Positions 46,841 to 56,240 of a DNA stretch of 64,000 nucleotides are shown here, one piece after another. Under the pieces are notes generated by a model. That model was not told the origin of the DNA, made no database searches, and saw nothing but the letters and a program-made list of their open reading frames with translations. The position numbers and the translations under genes are program-made. Source of the DNA: G051132615 sp051132615. Lineage in GTDB: Bacteria; Pseudomonadota; Gammaproteobacteria; Burkholderiales; Neisseriaceae. The stretch is from positions 1,984,001 through 2,048,000 of the forward strand of contig NZ_CP152375.1 in the NCBI RefSeq assembly GCF_051132615.1, read 5' to 3'. Each line of letters opens with the position of its first letter. Within the stretch, counting starts at the first letter, position 1.

Positions 46841-47422
46841 ATGAAACGTTATTTCATGATTTTTTTATTAGTCTTAAGCTTAGGTGCATGTCAAAGCGTG
46901 CCTCAATTGGCTAATGATTATGACCGAGCCCGAGATTTTAGCCTTTATCAAAGTTTTGCATTCAATACACCAGCTTTAATTTATCAGCCAGATGAGTCAT
47001 ATATCAGAAGTGACTTAACTGAAAGCAGAATTGTTGCATCCATAAACAATGAGTTAACCCGTAAGGGGTTAAAGGTTGAGTCTGCCCAGAAAGCAGATTT
47101 AAAAGTACAAGCTTATTTGATTCTCGATACAAGAAAAACCAATGTTGCCGAAGGGCATTATATGGGGTGGGATCCATATTGGCATGATTTTTGGACAGGG
47201 CCAGATTATGTGCGCACCTATTCGATGTATTACCAAGTGGCAACCATTCAAATTGATTTGATTGATCGACAAACAGATAAATTAGTTTGGAGAGGCAGTG
47301 CAAAAGAAATTGTAGATGACAGTCGGTCATTGTCTCCTTCTCAAAAAGATCAATTGATTCAAAAAATAGTAGGGCAGATCATCAATCTTTATCCACCTAA
47401 AATAGATAGGGTAAAGTTATAA
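46841..47422 (+). CDS. DUF4136 lipoprotein
   Basis: 193 residues. A lipoprotein signal with lipobox LGAC (Cys at about residue 17) is followed by a DUF4136 domain: YDRARDFSLYQSFAF, SRIVASINNELTRKGLK and IQIDLIDRQTDKLVWRGSA. It is expected at the inner leaflet of the outer membrane; molecular role unknown. Confidence 0.85.
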   Translation: MKRYFMIFLLVLSLGACQSVPQLANDYDRARDFSLYQSFAFNTPALIYQPDESYIRSDLTESRIVASINNELTRKGLKVESAQKADLKVQAYLILDTRKTNVAEGHYMGWDPYWHDFWTGPDYVRTYSMYYQVATIQIDLIDRQTDKLVWRGSAKEIVDDSRSLSPSQKDQLIQKIVGQIINLYPPKIDRVKL

Positions 47423-47472
47423 GCAATATCCATCATTAAACGATGGCGAGGTTAATGGGAGAGGGCTCATAA

Positions 47473-47889
47473 ATGAATTATGAACAGATTTCTAAAGATG
47501 TGATGAAACATCTTTATCAAGCACATGAAATGTTGACTCAATCTGAACTAGAACCGCAGCTCAGGGCGTTGGTTGAGCTGAGAGTCTCACAGATTAATGG
47601 ATGTGCTTATTGCTGTGCTATGCATGCTCATGAGGCAAGGCAATTGGGTATAGAACAAACTGTTTTAGACAGATTATCGGGTTGGTCTTTATCCAGTGCG
47701 TTTAATGATCAACAGAAAATCGCTTTGGCATGGGCAGAAAGTGTGACTCAGTTTTTGCCTAATCGACATGATTTATTGGCAGAGCTTCATAGCCATTTTT
47801 CTGAAAAAGAAATTGCAGATTTGACTTTAGTGATCTCTTTGATGAATGCTTTTAATCGAATTGCTATTTCGATCGGGGATCATCATTAA
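47473..47889 (+). CDS. AhpD-like/carboxymuconolactone-decarboxylase-fold protein
   Basis: 138 residues, helical, with the redox CxxC pair in NGCAYCCAMHAHEARQLG (about residues 40-50). The upstream LVELRVSQING is typical of the AhpD-like group. These act as alkylhydroperoxidase-type thiol peroxidases or related enzymes; a decarboxylase role is unlikely. GGGAGAG precedes the start. Confidence 0.85.
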   Translation: MNYEQISKDVMKHLYQAHEMLTQSELEPQLRALVELRVSQINGCAYCCAMHAHEARQLGIEQTVLDRLSGWSLSSAFNDQQKIALAWAESVTQFLPNRHDLLAELHSHFSEKEIADLTLVISLMNAFNRIAISIGDHH

Positions 47890-47932
47890 TCTTTGCTAGA
47901 GTAGATGATAGGATATTAGTCTACTTTATTTG

Positions 47933-47982
47933 ATAAAAAATAGATGAGTAACTTTAAGTATTGTTAACCATCTATTTTTTAT
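47933..47982. terminator. Bidirectional terminator between the AhpD-like and GNAT genes
   Basis: A 14-pair stem (47933-47946 with 47969-47982) around a 22-base loop, with A and T runs at its outer ends, placed between two converging genes. Confidence 0.7.
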
Positions 47983-48407
47983 TATTTTTCCCAAACCATA
48001 TGATATTCTTGTTTCCTTGTATCAGCATCTATTTTTTCTTCGGTGATACGAAAGCCATGTTTTTGATAAAATGATAAGGTTTTGGTATTGTCTGCATAAC
48101 AGTCAAGTGTCAAAACAGGGTGTAATTTTTTTGTATATTCTAGTAGACAGGTGCCAATGCCTTGTGATTGGTAGTTGGTTGACACAAATAAGCCTGCAAT
48201 ATGGTTATCGATTAACCCGATAAATCCTTGAATATGAGGGGGGTGACGATAAATAAAAACGACTGCATTTTTTAACGCTTCTTTTACAAAGGGATATTGT
48301 GCTTCCCAATAAATAGCAGGAATAAAGGCATGTGCTTGTATGTTTGTTTCCAGCCATATTGTGGCAATTTCATCTATATCCGCTATTTTAAAAGGTTCAA
48401 TCATCAT
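47982..48407 (-). CDS. GNAT-family N-acetyltransferase
   Basis: 141 residues. The acetyl-CoA loop is YQSQGIGTCLLEYTKK (about residues 78-93) and the C-terminal NTKTLSFYQKHGF motif is typical of small GNAT enzymes such as YjaB. Substrate is unknown. It starts eight bases after the sdaA stop, so the two genes are likely cotranscribed. Confidence 0.85.
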   Translation of the reverse strand: MMIEPFKIADIDEIATIWLETNIQAHAFIPAIYWEAQYPFVKEALKNAVVFIYRHPPHIQGFIGLIDNHIAGLFVSTNYQSQGIGTCLLEYTKKLHPVLTLDCYADNTKTLSFYQKHGFRITEEKIDADTRKQEYHMVWEK

Positions 48408-48414
48408 TAATCAA

Positions 48415-49794
48415 TCAACATTGCACTTTAGCAATCACAATACTGGCTAAACCACCTAAAGAGGTTTCGCGGTATTTTGCATTAAGGTCGCGCCCAGTTT
48501 CAAACATGGTTTGGATGACTTTGTCTAAAGAAACACTGGGTGAGCTTGTACGTTGAAGCGCCATTCTTGCTGCGTTGATGGCTTTCATTGAGGCAATGGC
48601 ATTGCGTTCAATACATGGAATTTGTACTTGGCCTGCAACAGGGTCGCAGGTTAAACCTAAGTTATGTTCCATGCCAATTTCTGCTGCAATACAAATTTGT
48701 TCTGCGCTGCCCCCTAATAAATCTGCAAGACCTGCGGCAGCCATTGAGCAGGCAACGCCAACCTCTCCTTGGCAGCCGACTTCTGCGCCAGAAATAGAGG
48801 CATTTTTCTTATATAAAGTACCGATGGCACCAGAGCTCATAAAAAATCGAATAATCAGCTCAGGGGTTAAAGGCTGAATAAACTGGTGATAATAAGATAA
48901 AACGGCGGGGATAATGCCACTTGCCCCATTTGTGGGGGCAGTGACAATTCGTCCTCCTGCCGCATTTTCTTCGTTGACTGCCAAGGCAAACATATTGACC
49001 CAATCCATGACTCTTAATGGGGCCGTGGCACTTTCTTCAGAAGAAATCAGCAGATGATAAAGAGGTGCCGCACGTTTAGGTAACTGTAAAGGGCCAGGTA
49101 AAACACCTTCGGAGTGAATACCGCGCTGAATACATTGCTGCATGGTTTGCCAGATTTTGACAAAATAATCTTCAATTTCTTGGGCAGTATGGTAAGACAA
49201 TTCATTTTGGTAAACCAGTTGATCAATTGTGTATTGGTGTTGTTGGCAAAGTTGCAGTAAATGTTCTGCTGTATCAAATGGATAAGGTACGGTAGGTCTG
49301 CCGCTTTCAGGTTGATTAAATTGTTCTTCTTCGACAATAAAGCCACCACCAATGGAATAATATACTTTGCTCAGTACCAAACCTGTATCGCCAAAAGCTT
49401 CTATTTTTAAGCCATTTTCGTGTAAGGGTAAGTTTTCTTCATAATGAAAGGTGATGTTTTTTTCGGTATCAAAAGCAATATGTTTATCACTGCCACCAAT
49501 CATTAAGGAGTGTGAATGTTCAATATCTGAAATAATAAAATCAATCGCATCAACATCCACTGTAGCAGGTTCAAAACCTGCTAGTCCTAATATAATGGCG
49601 ATATCGGTTCTATGCCCTTTTCCTGTTAGGGCAAGGGAGCCATAAATATCAACCTGTATGGTGGTTACCTTTGGTGTTAGGGCAAGTTTATGTAGGGTTT
49701 GACAAAATTGATTGCCTGCTTTCATTGGTCCAACCGTATGAGAGCTTGAAGGGCCGATACCTATTTTAAATAATTCAAAAATGCTGATCATCAT
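48415..49794 (-). CDS. sdaA: L-serine dehydratase, iron-sulfur type
   Basis: 459 residues of the single-chain type. The N-terminal beta domain begins IGIGPSSSHTVGPM. The catalytic alpha domain contains TAPTNGASGIIPAVL, and the cysteines expected to bind the [4Fe-4S] cluster are in GVACSMAAAG and LTCDPVAGQVQIPCIERN. It deaminates L-serine to pyruvate and ammonia. AGGGGATC precedes the start. Confidence 0.94.
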   Translation of the reverse strand: MMISIFELFKIGIGPSSSHTVGPMKAGNQFCQTLHKLALTPKVTTIQVDIYGSLALTGKGHRTDIAIILGLAGFEPATVDVDAIDFIISDIEHSHSLMIGGSDKHIAFDTEKNITFHYEENLPLHENGLKIEAFGDTGLVLSKVYYSIGGGFIVEEEQFNQPESGRPTVPYPFDTAEHLLQLCQQHQYTIDQLVYQNELSYHTAQEIEDYFVKIWQTMQQCIQRGIHSEGVLPGPLQLPKRAAPLYHLLISSEESATAPLRVMDWVNMFALAVNEENAAGGRIVTAPTNGASGIIPAVLSYYHQFIQPLTPELIIRFFMSSGAIGTLYKKNASISGAEVGCQGEVGVACSMAAAGLADLLGGSAEQICIAAEIGMEHNLGLTCDPVAGQVQIPCIERNAIASMKAINAARMALQRTSSPSVSLDKVIQTMFETGRDLNAKYRETSLGGLASIVIAKVQC

Positions 49795-50411
49795 GATCCC
49801 CTACAATAAAACAGTTGTCTAAAGGAGTGAGTTAATGAAACTATAATTTATGGTATGAAAAATGATTATTTCATTTGTTAACTAAATTAATTTGTTAGGT
49901 TTTTAAATTGCTGGTTTTTTGTTTCAATGTTATGCACGATATCAGTATAACAGAAATTTATTGGCGCACTAGTGAACACTTGTGACTAATTGTATTGTTG
50001 CTGTGATCATTGTTTTAATAGTAAAAGAGACCAGCAAAAAAGTTTGCTTGATGTTAAAAATACAGTCGGGTTTTTAAAGGGTTATCGGTTTTTGTGGATA
50101 TGGCCTAGAAATGTAAAACATTTCATTGTTTTGGTTAAAAATAATGGGGAATTGTGGCCTTTAATTTAGTGTCGATGGACATTATTTGTCTTTATGGTGG
50201 TGGATATTACTTAATATTGTTTTTGCTAGAGCAAAATAAGGTTATAAATCAGTGAAAATGTTTTTTGAGCATAGTAGGTGTGATCAAGTTTGATGTGCAT
50301 AAGTTTCGTTGGTTTTTAGGCGTTGATCTACGATTTATGAAACTGTATAAAAGCTTTCTAATGAAAATAATGTATCACTATAGTTAAATATAGATTAATC
50401 AATAATTTTGA
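49795..50411. other. Intergenic region upstream of sdaA
   Basis: About 620 bases without a supportable gene on either strand. An AAAGGAG followed by ATG AAA CTA TAA at 49835 is a three-codon mini-ORF, too small to call. I recognise no repeat, RNA or remnant here. Confidence 0.5.
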
Positions 50412-50445
50412 GATTTAATCCCCTTTTTATATAGGGGATTAAATC
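50412..50445. terminator. Hairpin terminator after the secreted unknown protein gene
   Basis: GATTTAATCCCC at 50412-50423 is perfectly complementary to 50434-50445 and abuts the stop codon of the minus-strand gene. Confidence 0.75.
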
Positions 50446-50934
50446 TTAATTTTGCGTGCAGCGTATTGCCCCTTGGCTTTTTAAGCGAGATTCTTGTAAT
50501 TCAAAAAAGTCTTTTGGATGTTGTAGCAAATAAAGTCGATTATTTTTAATAACAAACTCAAAATTTCCTTTTCCTGAATCAGATGTACCATGATATGAAT
50601 CAACCGAATATCGTGCCATTCCTTTTAATTTTGTAGGTGTTGCTTCGGTTAGTGATTGTACTTTACCAATTACAGTGTAATCTGAAGGAAAATCAAGCAC
50701 CCATGTATTGTTTTTAGTATTGATAGAAAAGGATTCTGCTATAAGGTTTTCATTTTTTTTTGGGTTTTTACAGTATTGCTTTTCCAGTTTTGTATCACCT
50801 ATAACAACCCATGTTTCTTTAAAAGTATCTGGAATTTTTTTTGCTATATTCACTGGTTTAGCATAACTAATTGAAGGACTTATAAATGTTATTGCGAGCA
50901 GAATTGTTGCGATCATTTTTTTATTTTTCTTCAT
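50446..50934 (-). CDS. Secreted protein of unknown function
   Basis: 162 residues. A signal peptide covers about residues 1-25 (ending SISYA). The mature part has two Cys (KQYCKNPKK and IRCTQN), which could form a disulfide, and mixed beta character. I do not recognise a family. AAGGGAAA precedes the start. It is divergent from the glutaredoxin-like lipoprotein gene. Confidence 0.65.
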   Translation of the reverse strand: MKKNKKMIATILLAITFISPSISYAKPVNIAKKIPDTFKETWVVIGDTKLEKQYCKNPKKNENLIAESFSINTKNNTWVLDFPSDYTVIGKVQSLTEATPTKLKGMARYSVDSYHGTSDSGKGNFEFVIKNNRLYLLQHPKDFFELQESRLKSQGAIRCTQN

Positions 50935-51145
50935 TATTTTTCCCTTAGAAAATTTAAAGTGATTTACATAAATTGAATTTGATTTATGTGATGAGGATTA
51001 TAGATATTGAAAACAAAAAAATTCAAGTATACAAATAGTAAAAAATATTAATTTAACATTAACGAATGTTAACATATTTGCAGAATATACTGCATTCGTG
51101 ACAATCAAACCAAACTTTTTTATAAAAATACTATTGAAAGTATGT

Positions 51146-51577
51146 ATGAAAAATTTATCTATGTTATGTGTTGTTTGTACAGTTGTACTAACAGGAGGGT
51201 GTGCTAATGAACAAGTTAATAGCAGCATTAATCAGAAGGTTTATGAATTCCTTGTTTTTGGTGGGAAAACACCAACGTTTAGCCAAGACCAAGGCAAGAT
51301 AAACTCAGCCAATAATGACCCTTATATGATTGTTTATGGCAAAGACAGTTGTGGGTTGACCAGAAGAATGATTGATCAATTAAATCATAAAAATATACCA
51401 TATGTTTATAAAAGCACGGATATTCGTCAGTATTCGAATGAAATGTACAATAAAATGAGACTTGCTAGATTAAACACAAGCAGTTTTATGTTACCTGTAG
51501 TTGAAGTGAATCGTTATATGTTGGTCAGTCCCGATGCACCAAAAGTCTTGCAACTATACACTCAGAAAAATAATTAA
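51146..51577 (+). CDS. Lipoprotein with glutaredoxin-like domain
   Basis: 143 residues from ATG 51146. The lipobox is LTGGC (Cys at about residue 19). The mature part carries a thioredoxin/glutaredoxin-like start (MIVYGKDSCGLTRRMIDQL) with a single Cys at the active-site position, and a cis-Pro-like MLPVVEVN. A redox or binding role in the envelope is inferred. The upstream start at 51098 would bury the lipobox too deep for a signal peptide. Confidence 0.65.
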   Translation: MKNLSMLCVVCTVVLTGGCANEQVNSSINQKVYEFLVFGGKTPTFSQDQGKINSANNDPYMIVYGKDSCGLTRRMIDQLNHKNIPYVYKSTDIRQYSNEMYNKMRLARLNTSSFMLPVVEVNRYMLVSPDAPKVLQLYTQKNN

Positions 51578-51708
51578 TTATGGTAAAAGGCTTTAATATA
51601 CTGTTTACTTAAATTTACTTGAGCTTTAAATATTATTACAGGTATGTTGTTTAAAATGGCCAAACTAATATTTGATTGCAATAAGATAAAAAATAAAGGT
51701 TAAAACAA

Positions 51709-53118
51709 ATGAATATAAATAATAAATTAAATGGGGTATTCAAGTCATGTTTATTGCTCTGTGCATTATTGGTTTTAGGAGGGTGTACCACTGTTGGTAA
51801 GGCCAATAAATTACAGGAAAAAGGGCAATATGTTGAAAGTGTTAAAATCATTACAGATAAGTTGGATCAATCTGGAACATTGCCCAGCCAGTCTACGTTC
51901 AACAGTATGAGTAATATTATTTATCGAAGTATTCAGCATTTCGAAAATAAATTATCAATGGCTTCTGAAAAAAACTATGATGAAAGAATTAATGCCTATG
52001 AGGGGATTTTTAATATCAGAGTTCTCTTAGAGAATAAGTTTTATAGTAATCATTTTGCCAATTTTATTGCTTCTTATAAGCTACCTGAACTTAGGTCTAC
52101 GTTAGCACAATTGCACTATTTAAAAGGCAATGAAATTAACCCTGTGCAGATTATTGATTACAAAATAAAATCAGATATATATAAGGCAGGGTTAAAGTAT
52201 GCTGAATATAAAGATATGCGTACCTTAATGGAAAAATATGCAAAACAATATGCGACGCTTGCTGCAGAAGATGGGTATAAAAAAGGCGTTGATGCAGCAA
52301 AAATGAAAGATTACTTCCAAGCCAGTGAACACTTTGCTCAAGTTATTAATGTTTATAAAGCGTATGGTGATTATAAAGACAGTAAGAAACTATTTACTCA
52401 ATATGATAGGCAATGGCGTACGGAATCTGCACAAAAAGCATTTGATGAAGCACAGTCAATTGCACAAAATGCCCGTTATAAAGCAGATAACCGAGAAGCT
52501 GCTCAAAAATATACTGAGGCTTTTGAGTATTATAAGCCATATGGTGATTTTAAAAATGCATCTAGCTTTGCCAGCAAACAAAAAGACCTTGGTACAGTTT
52601 ATATCGACTTTTATATTGACGGGCATAAGAGGGATGGGACAAAAACAGAACGAGACCTAAAAAGCATCATTAATCCAGCTTTTAAGCAAACCTTTAATAG
52701 CTCATATTATCAACAAGCAACAAGAAATACACGCAAAGATTTGACCATTAGAGTGCGTTATAGTGTGAAGTACCATATCAACAAAGATAAGGTAAGAGAA
52801 TACAAACAACAGGAAACAGGCTCTGACGGTAAAGTTCGGTATTTTACAAAAGTAGTGAAGGAAAAGCGCAATCGTTATGAAATTGATGTTACGGTGACTG
52901 CCGCAGGAAAAGTATCGTATCAAGATGGATTTAAGTTACATTCTACCTCTTCAGAAGAACAAATTAGATATACTGGCGATGTGCCATCTGGTTATAAAGC
53001 CCATACGAACGGCCGCATGGAGTCTGAATATACATTAGAGCGTCAAATAGAAAATGAAGTACAATCAAGGATTAAAGATATTTTACTGAATATTCGAGAT
53101 CATACCGATTATATATAG
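51709..53118 (+). CDS. TPR-like lipoprotein of unknown function
   Basis: 469 residues. The lipobox is LGGC (about residues 23-26). A helical region follows with TPR-like or SEL1-like repeats (YFQASEHFAQVINVYKAYGD, REAAQKYTEAFEYYKPYGD at about 203-285), then a C-terminal beta-rich domain with many Lys/Arg. I recognise no named family. It follows the glutaredoxin-like lipoprotein in the same direction, 131 bases away, and may act with it. Confidence 0.65.
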   Translation: MNINNKLNGVFKSCLLLCALLVLGGCTTVGKANKLQEKGQYVESVKIITDKLDQSGTLPSQSTFNSMSNIIYRSIQHFENKLSMASEKNYDERINAYEGIFNIRVLLENKFYSNHFANFIASYKLPELRSTLAQLHYLKGNEINPVQIIDYKIKSDIYKAGLKYAEYKDMRTLMEKYAKQYATLAAEDGYKKGVDAAKMKDYFQASEHFAQVINVYKAYGDYKDSKKLFTQYDRQWRTESAQKAFDEAQSIAQNARYKADNREAAQKYTEAFEYYKPYGDFKNASSFASKQKDLGTVYIDFYIDGHKRDGTKTERDLKSIINPAFKQTFNSSYYQQATRNTRKDLTIRVRYSVKYHINKDKVREYKQQETGSDGKVRYFTKVVKEKRNRYEIDVTVTAAGKVSYQDGFKLHSTSSEEQIRYTGDVPSGYKAHTNGRMESEYTLERQIENEVQSRIKDILLNIRDHTDYI

Positions 53119-53342
53119 ACTATAAAATATATTTTAATTTTTCTATATTATTCTGATGTATCAAATATTTTGGTTTATTTATTCTATTTTTAACGTTACA
53201 ACATTATTTTTTATTTAATGGTGTTGTAACATGTTCTCATAATCTATTTAATTTGTATTTTTTCCCCTATTTTTAGATACTTGGCATGTGGGTTACGATA
53301 CAATCTCGTTTGTCATTAATATATTGTTTTGCATTTTAACCT

Positions 53343-54533
53343 ATGGAACGCCCACGCCTAGAAATCGACTTAGAAATCTTGCAACAGCAACGCTGGCAAC
53401 AAGAGCAAGAAGAACAGCAGCGTGTAGGGCAAAAACTGCCAGAAGCAATCGAAGATGTGCAAAATCATCTCAATCAAAATAATTTGCTTAAAGGGTTTAA
53501 TGAGGAGCAACAAAAGCAATTAACCGAAGCTTTAGCGGTAGAAGTCGCTAAAAAGAAGCATTTTGATAAAATTGATGGGCTTGGGCTTTCTCAAGATGGT
53601 AATCATCTGATTGCCCATATTCGCCATAATGTGGCAGCCCATATTGATATTCAAAAAACAATTTCTCAACCTAAAACAGACATAGAACTTGAGAATGAGC
53701 GGCAACAAAATAAAGACAATCCTTATTACAGTCAAACATTTGGTCGGTTTTATCCTGAAAAAGAACGACTAGAACACATTACAAAAATAATGGTAGGTTT
53801 TAAAGTATATGAAAAACTTTCAGTTTTTAGCCTCAAAGAGCAGCAAACTTTAATGCAAGCTGTTGGCTTTGCCATTGATGACTTTGCAGGGCGTCCGCCT
53901 AAAGTCACTTATGTCGATATCAATCATAAACAAATGCACTTAATTGTCGGTGCTTATAACAAAAGCATTAAATTAGACCCTCAAGCTATTCTGGCGCAAA
54001 ATCAGCCTAAAGAAGATATTAAACAAACTGTACCAGAGAAAGAGCCAGAACAAAGCATACGCACAGCCATAGCCAAAAGTGGTGATAGTGGCATGACGAT
54101 TGCCAAACAATTAGACCCCAATCACCCCGAAGCAGCTTTGGGGCATTTATACCGTTCAGGACAAGTTAAAGATATTCAGCTTAAAGATGCACACCAACAT
54201 CTGGTACCCAATATTCAGCCAAATAAAGAATATCACTATGATCCAAGTATCTACACACCTGAACAGCAAAAAGAAAACGAACAGCTCGCTAAACAGCGAA
54301 TAAGTAGCCAAAGCAAAATTAACCAACAAATTGACAGTATTCAGGCACAGCTTCAACAACAGCAAAAACAGAACCTCGAACAACAAAAAACCAATGAGCT
54401 ATTAAGTGGTTTATTTAAACCACAAGAATCATTGGCACGTAATTCCTTTGAAGATCAACTCAAACACCGTGTATTGATCAACCAATACTTACCGACTGAA
54501 TATAGGCAAACGCTTTGGGCGTGGGCTTGTTAA
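53343..54533 (+). CDS. Second polymorphic toxin, N-terminal part (frameshifted)
   Basis: 396 residues sharing the N-terminus of the 32531 toxin (RPRLEIDLEILQQQRW and following). There are two of the repeated modules, at about 58-115 (KIDGLGLSQDGNHLIAHI) and 150-230 (SLKEQQTLMQAVGFAIDDF, KLDPQAIL), then the LysM-like segment at about 243-300 (SGDSGMTIAKQLDPNHPEAA) and a Gln-rich coiled coil. The frame ends at TAA after an out-of-family tail (YRQTLWAWAC). The neighbouring frame continues with IGKRFGRGLVNGAKGF into the EndoU half, so a frameshift lies near 54484-54510. There is no Shine-Dalgarno sequence. Confidence 0.7.
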   Translation: MERPRLEIDLEILQQQRWQQEQEEQQRVGQKLPEAIEDVQNHLNQNNLLKGFNEEQQKQLTEALAVEVAKKKHFDKIDGLGLSQDGNHLIAHIRHNVAAHIDIQKTISQPKTDIELENERQQNKDNPYYSQTFGRFYPEKERLEHITKIMVGFKVYEKLSVFSLKEQQTLMQAVGFAIDDFAGRPPKVTYVDINHKQMHLIVGAYNKSIKLDPQAILAQNQPKEDIKQTVPEKEPEQSIRTAIAKSGDSGMTIAKQLDPNHPEAALGHLYRSGQVKDIQLKDAHQHLVPNIQPNKEYHYDPSIYTPEQQKENEQLAKQRISSQSKINQQIDSIQAQLQQQQKQNLEQQKTNELLSGLFKPQESLARNSFEDQLKHRVLINQYLPTEYRQTLWAWAC

Positions 54534-54549
54534 TGGCGCAAAAGGCTTT

Positions 54550-55563
54550 GTGGTTGAACCCGTATTACAAGTCAGGGATATGGCGGTAGCAGGTGCGGCA
54601 GTAACCTATAATTATATGGGCAATAAACAAGGTGCCAATATGTGGTTACCTGAGATGAAAAGTGGCACAGCAGAAGCCTATAAAAACGGCACTTCACAAA
54701 CAGAACTCTTGTTACAAAGTAACCCCATTACCGGCATTGGGGTAACCAGTTATCACGGTACCACAGCGCTGATGCAAGGACGATATGGAGACTTTGCAGA
54801 ATTGGTAGGTGGTGTCACTGCGGGTTTGGCAATGGGTAAAGCCGTAACCCAATATGGTGGTTATGGGGTGACACTCAAGCCTGTTGCCTTGCCTACTGGT
54901 ATGATGCGTTATCAAACAGGGGCATTGGGTTTTGAACTACAGGCAGTACGGCCACAACAAGTCGTGTCTAAACAAAACCTCAGTACAGTGACAGAAGTTA
55001 GTCAGAAAATTGCACAAGATAAGCAAACCTTTAGTCAATGGTCTGAGCGTCATCAAGATATACAATTGGCGATACATAAAGAAAAGCAGGTTTATAACCA
55101 GTTTGCGGAACGAGCTAAAGAACCGAGTCACTTTCAGCAAACATTAGAAAGTTACCGTAAGCATCAACAGGATATTGATTTTAAGCATATTGAGGCAGAT
55201 GTTAGAATCTATGAAAATGGTCGAGGTAAAGTACAGGGTGGACATTTTACGCGCTCACCTGATTTAGTCATTACGGAACTGTTGGAGCCAGTGGGCAGTA
55301 ATGGTACGATTAAAGCTAAGGTTGGTATGAGACAAGCAGAAGGTGAGCCATTTTACTTAAAAACCAATAATGGGGCTAAATCGACCTTAACGCCTGCTGA
55401 TTGGTCAGTTACCAGAAGTAAGCTTGAAATGAGCCATGCTTTTGAGAATAAAACATTCGACGGTGAGATTTGGACGGGTCAATCAAGTGGTGTTACATTC
55501 CAATTTAACCCACCAAATATAAAAATCCCACAATGGAGAGGTTACCCTTTATATGAAAAATAA
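54550..55563 (+). CDS. Second polymorphic toxin, C-terminal part with EndoU-type nuclease domain
   Basis: 337 residues from GTG 54550, but the frame is open back to about 54481, continuous in sense with the upstream gene. A hydrophobic pre-toxin region (about 10-105) precedes a helical linker and the final domain, about 215-337. This matches bacterial EndoU: VQGGHFTRSPD with the catalytic His at 232, NNGAKSTLTPADWS with the conserved Lys, and the terminal RGYPLYEK. EndoU toxins cleave RNA in competitor cells. If the frameshift is real, the full toxin would not be made. The immunity gene overlaps the end by 11 bases. Confidence 0.72.
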   Translation: MVEPVLQVRDMAVAGAAVTYNYMGNKQGANMWLPEMKSGTAEAYKNGTSQTELLLQSNPITGIGVTSYHGTTALMQGRYGDFAELVGGVTAGLAMGKAVTQYGGYGVTLKPVALPTGMMRYQTGALGFELQAVRPQQVVSKQNLSTVTEVSQKIAQDKQTFSQWSERHQDIQLAIHKEKQVYNQFAERAKEPSHFQQTLESYRKHQQDIDFKHIEADVRIYENGRGKVQGGHFTRSPDLVITELLEPVGSNGTIKAKVGMRQAEGEPFYLKTNNGAKSTLTPADWSVTRSKLEMSHAFENKTFDGEIWTGQSSGVTFQFNPPNIKIPQWRGYPLYEK

Positions 55564-55680
55564 AACGCTTGTTTTTAGGATAGCTAAAATTGCAGAAAAA
55601 TCATATTTACCTAGGTTAAGTTGTATTGAAAATAATGAATATAATCAAGCGATAGGAAGAACCTTGCTGGATTTTATAAC
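55359..55680 (+). repeat. Direct repeat copy A: toxin tail plus immunity start
   Basis: 322 bases nearly identical to 56036-56357 (offset 677 bases, with about seven differences seen). It spans the last third of the EndoU domain and the first 42 codons of the immunity gene. Confidence 0.9.
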
Positions 55681-56026
55681 GGAACATTCAACCAGCGAAA
55701 AAGAAGATGCTTCTTTTGAAGAACTATTACAAAAGGTTGAAAGAGGGGAATACCAACCTCAAGACCCCCGTTTTGCTGATTGGGATATGAATGCAAAACA
55801 AATCTGGTTATGTTCTCCAGTTGCTTTGCCAGGACATATGGCAATTACCAACGAATATACTGAATACTCTATTGACCCTGATAGTGGTGGTGAACCACAA
55901 CAATTCACCTTTAATCAATATCGTACTGTGCTTAAATTTTGGCGCGAGTGCCAGCAGATGATTGAAGGCAAGGATTTATCCACTATCGAAGGTTTTAGAC
56001 GCGAAATGCCTTTTCCAGAAAAATAG
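55553..56026 (+). CDS. Probable EndoU immunity protein, copy 1
   Basis: 157 residues starting 11 bases inside the toxin end, the usual coupling of toxin and immunity genes. The protein is soluble with PQDPRFADWDMNAKQIWLC and NEYTEYSIDPDSGGEPQQ. I do not recognise a named family. It shares near-identical ends with the second copy but a different middle (about residues 43-95). Confidence 0.65.
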   Translation: MKNKTLVFRIAKIAEKSYLPRLSCIENNEYNQAIGRTLLDFITEHSTSEKEDASFEELLQKVERGEYQPQDPRFADWDMNAKQIWLCSPVALPGHMAITNEYTEYSIDPDSGGEPQQFTFNQYRTVLKFWRECQQMIEGKDLSTIEGFRREMPFPEK

Positions 56027-56027
56027 A

Positions 56028-56240
56028 ATATTTAAAAAAACCAATAATGGGGCTAAATCGACCTTAACGCCTGCTGATTGGTCAGTTACCAGAAGTAAGC
56101 TTGAAATGAGCTATACTTTTGAGAATAAAACATTCGACGGTGAGATTTGGACGGGTCAATCAAGTGGTGTTAAATTCCAATTTAACCCACCAAATATAAA
56201 AATCCCACAATGGAGAGGTTACCCTTTATATGAAAAATAA
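56028..56240 (+). pseudogene. Truncated EndoU tail, orphan copy
   Basis: The frame holds the last 66 or so residues of the EndoU domain (from TNNGAKSTL onward) and lacks the catalytic His segment GGHF. There is no own start that yields a complete domain; an ORF from 55962 is only read-through of copy 1 in another frame. It is a remnant left by tandem duplication. Confidence 0.75.

Noticed and set aside
49835..49846. ATG AAA CTA TAA after AAAGGAG upstream of sdaA
   Set aside because: Only three codons; could be chance in AT-rich DNA and no downstream gene on that strand would be regulated.
55962..56240. 92-codon frame spanning the end of immunity copy 1 and the truncated EndoU tail
   Set aside because: Its first 20 residues are out-of-frame read-through of the immunity gene; only the EndoU tail from 56036 is meaningful, so it is listed as a remnant.
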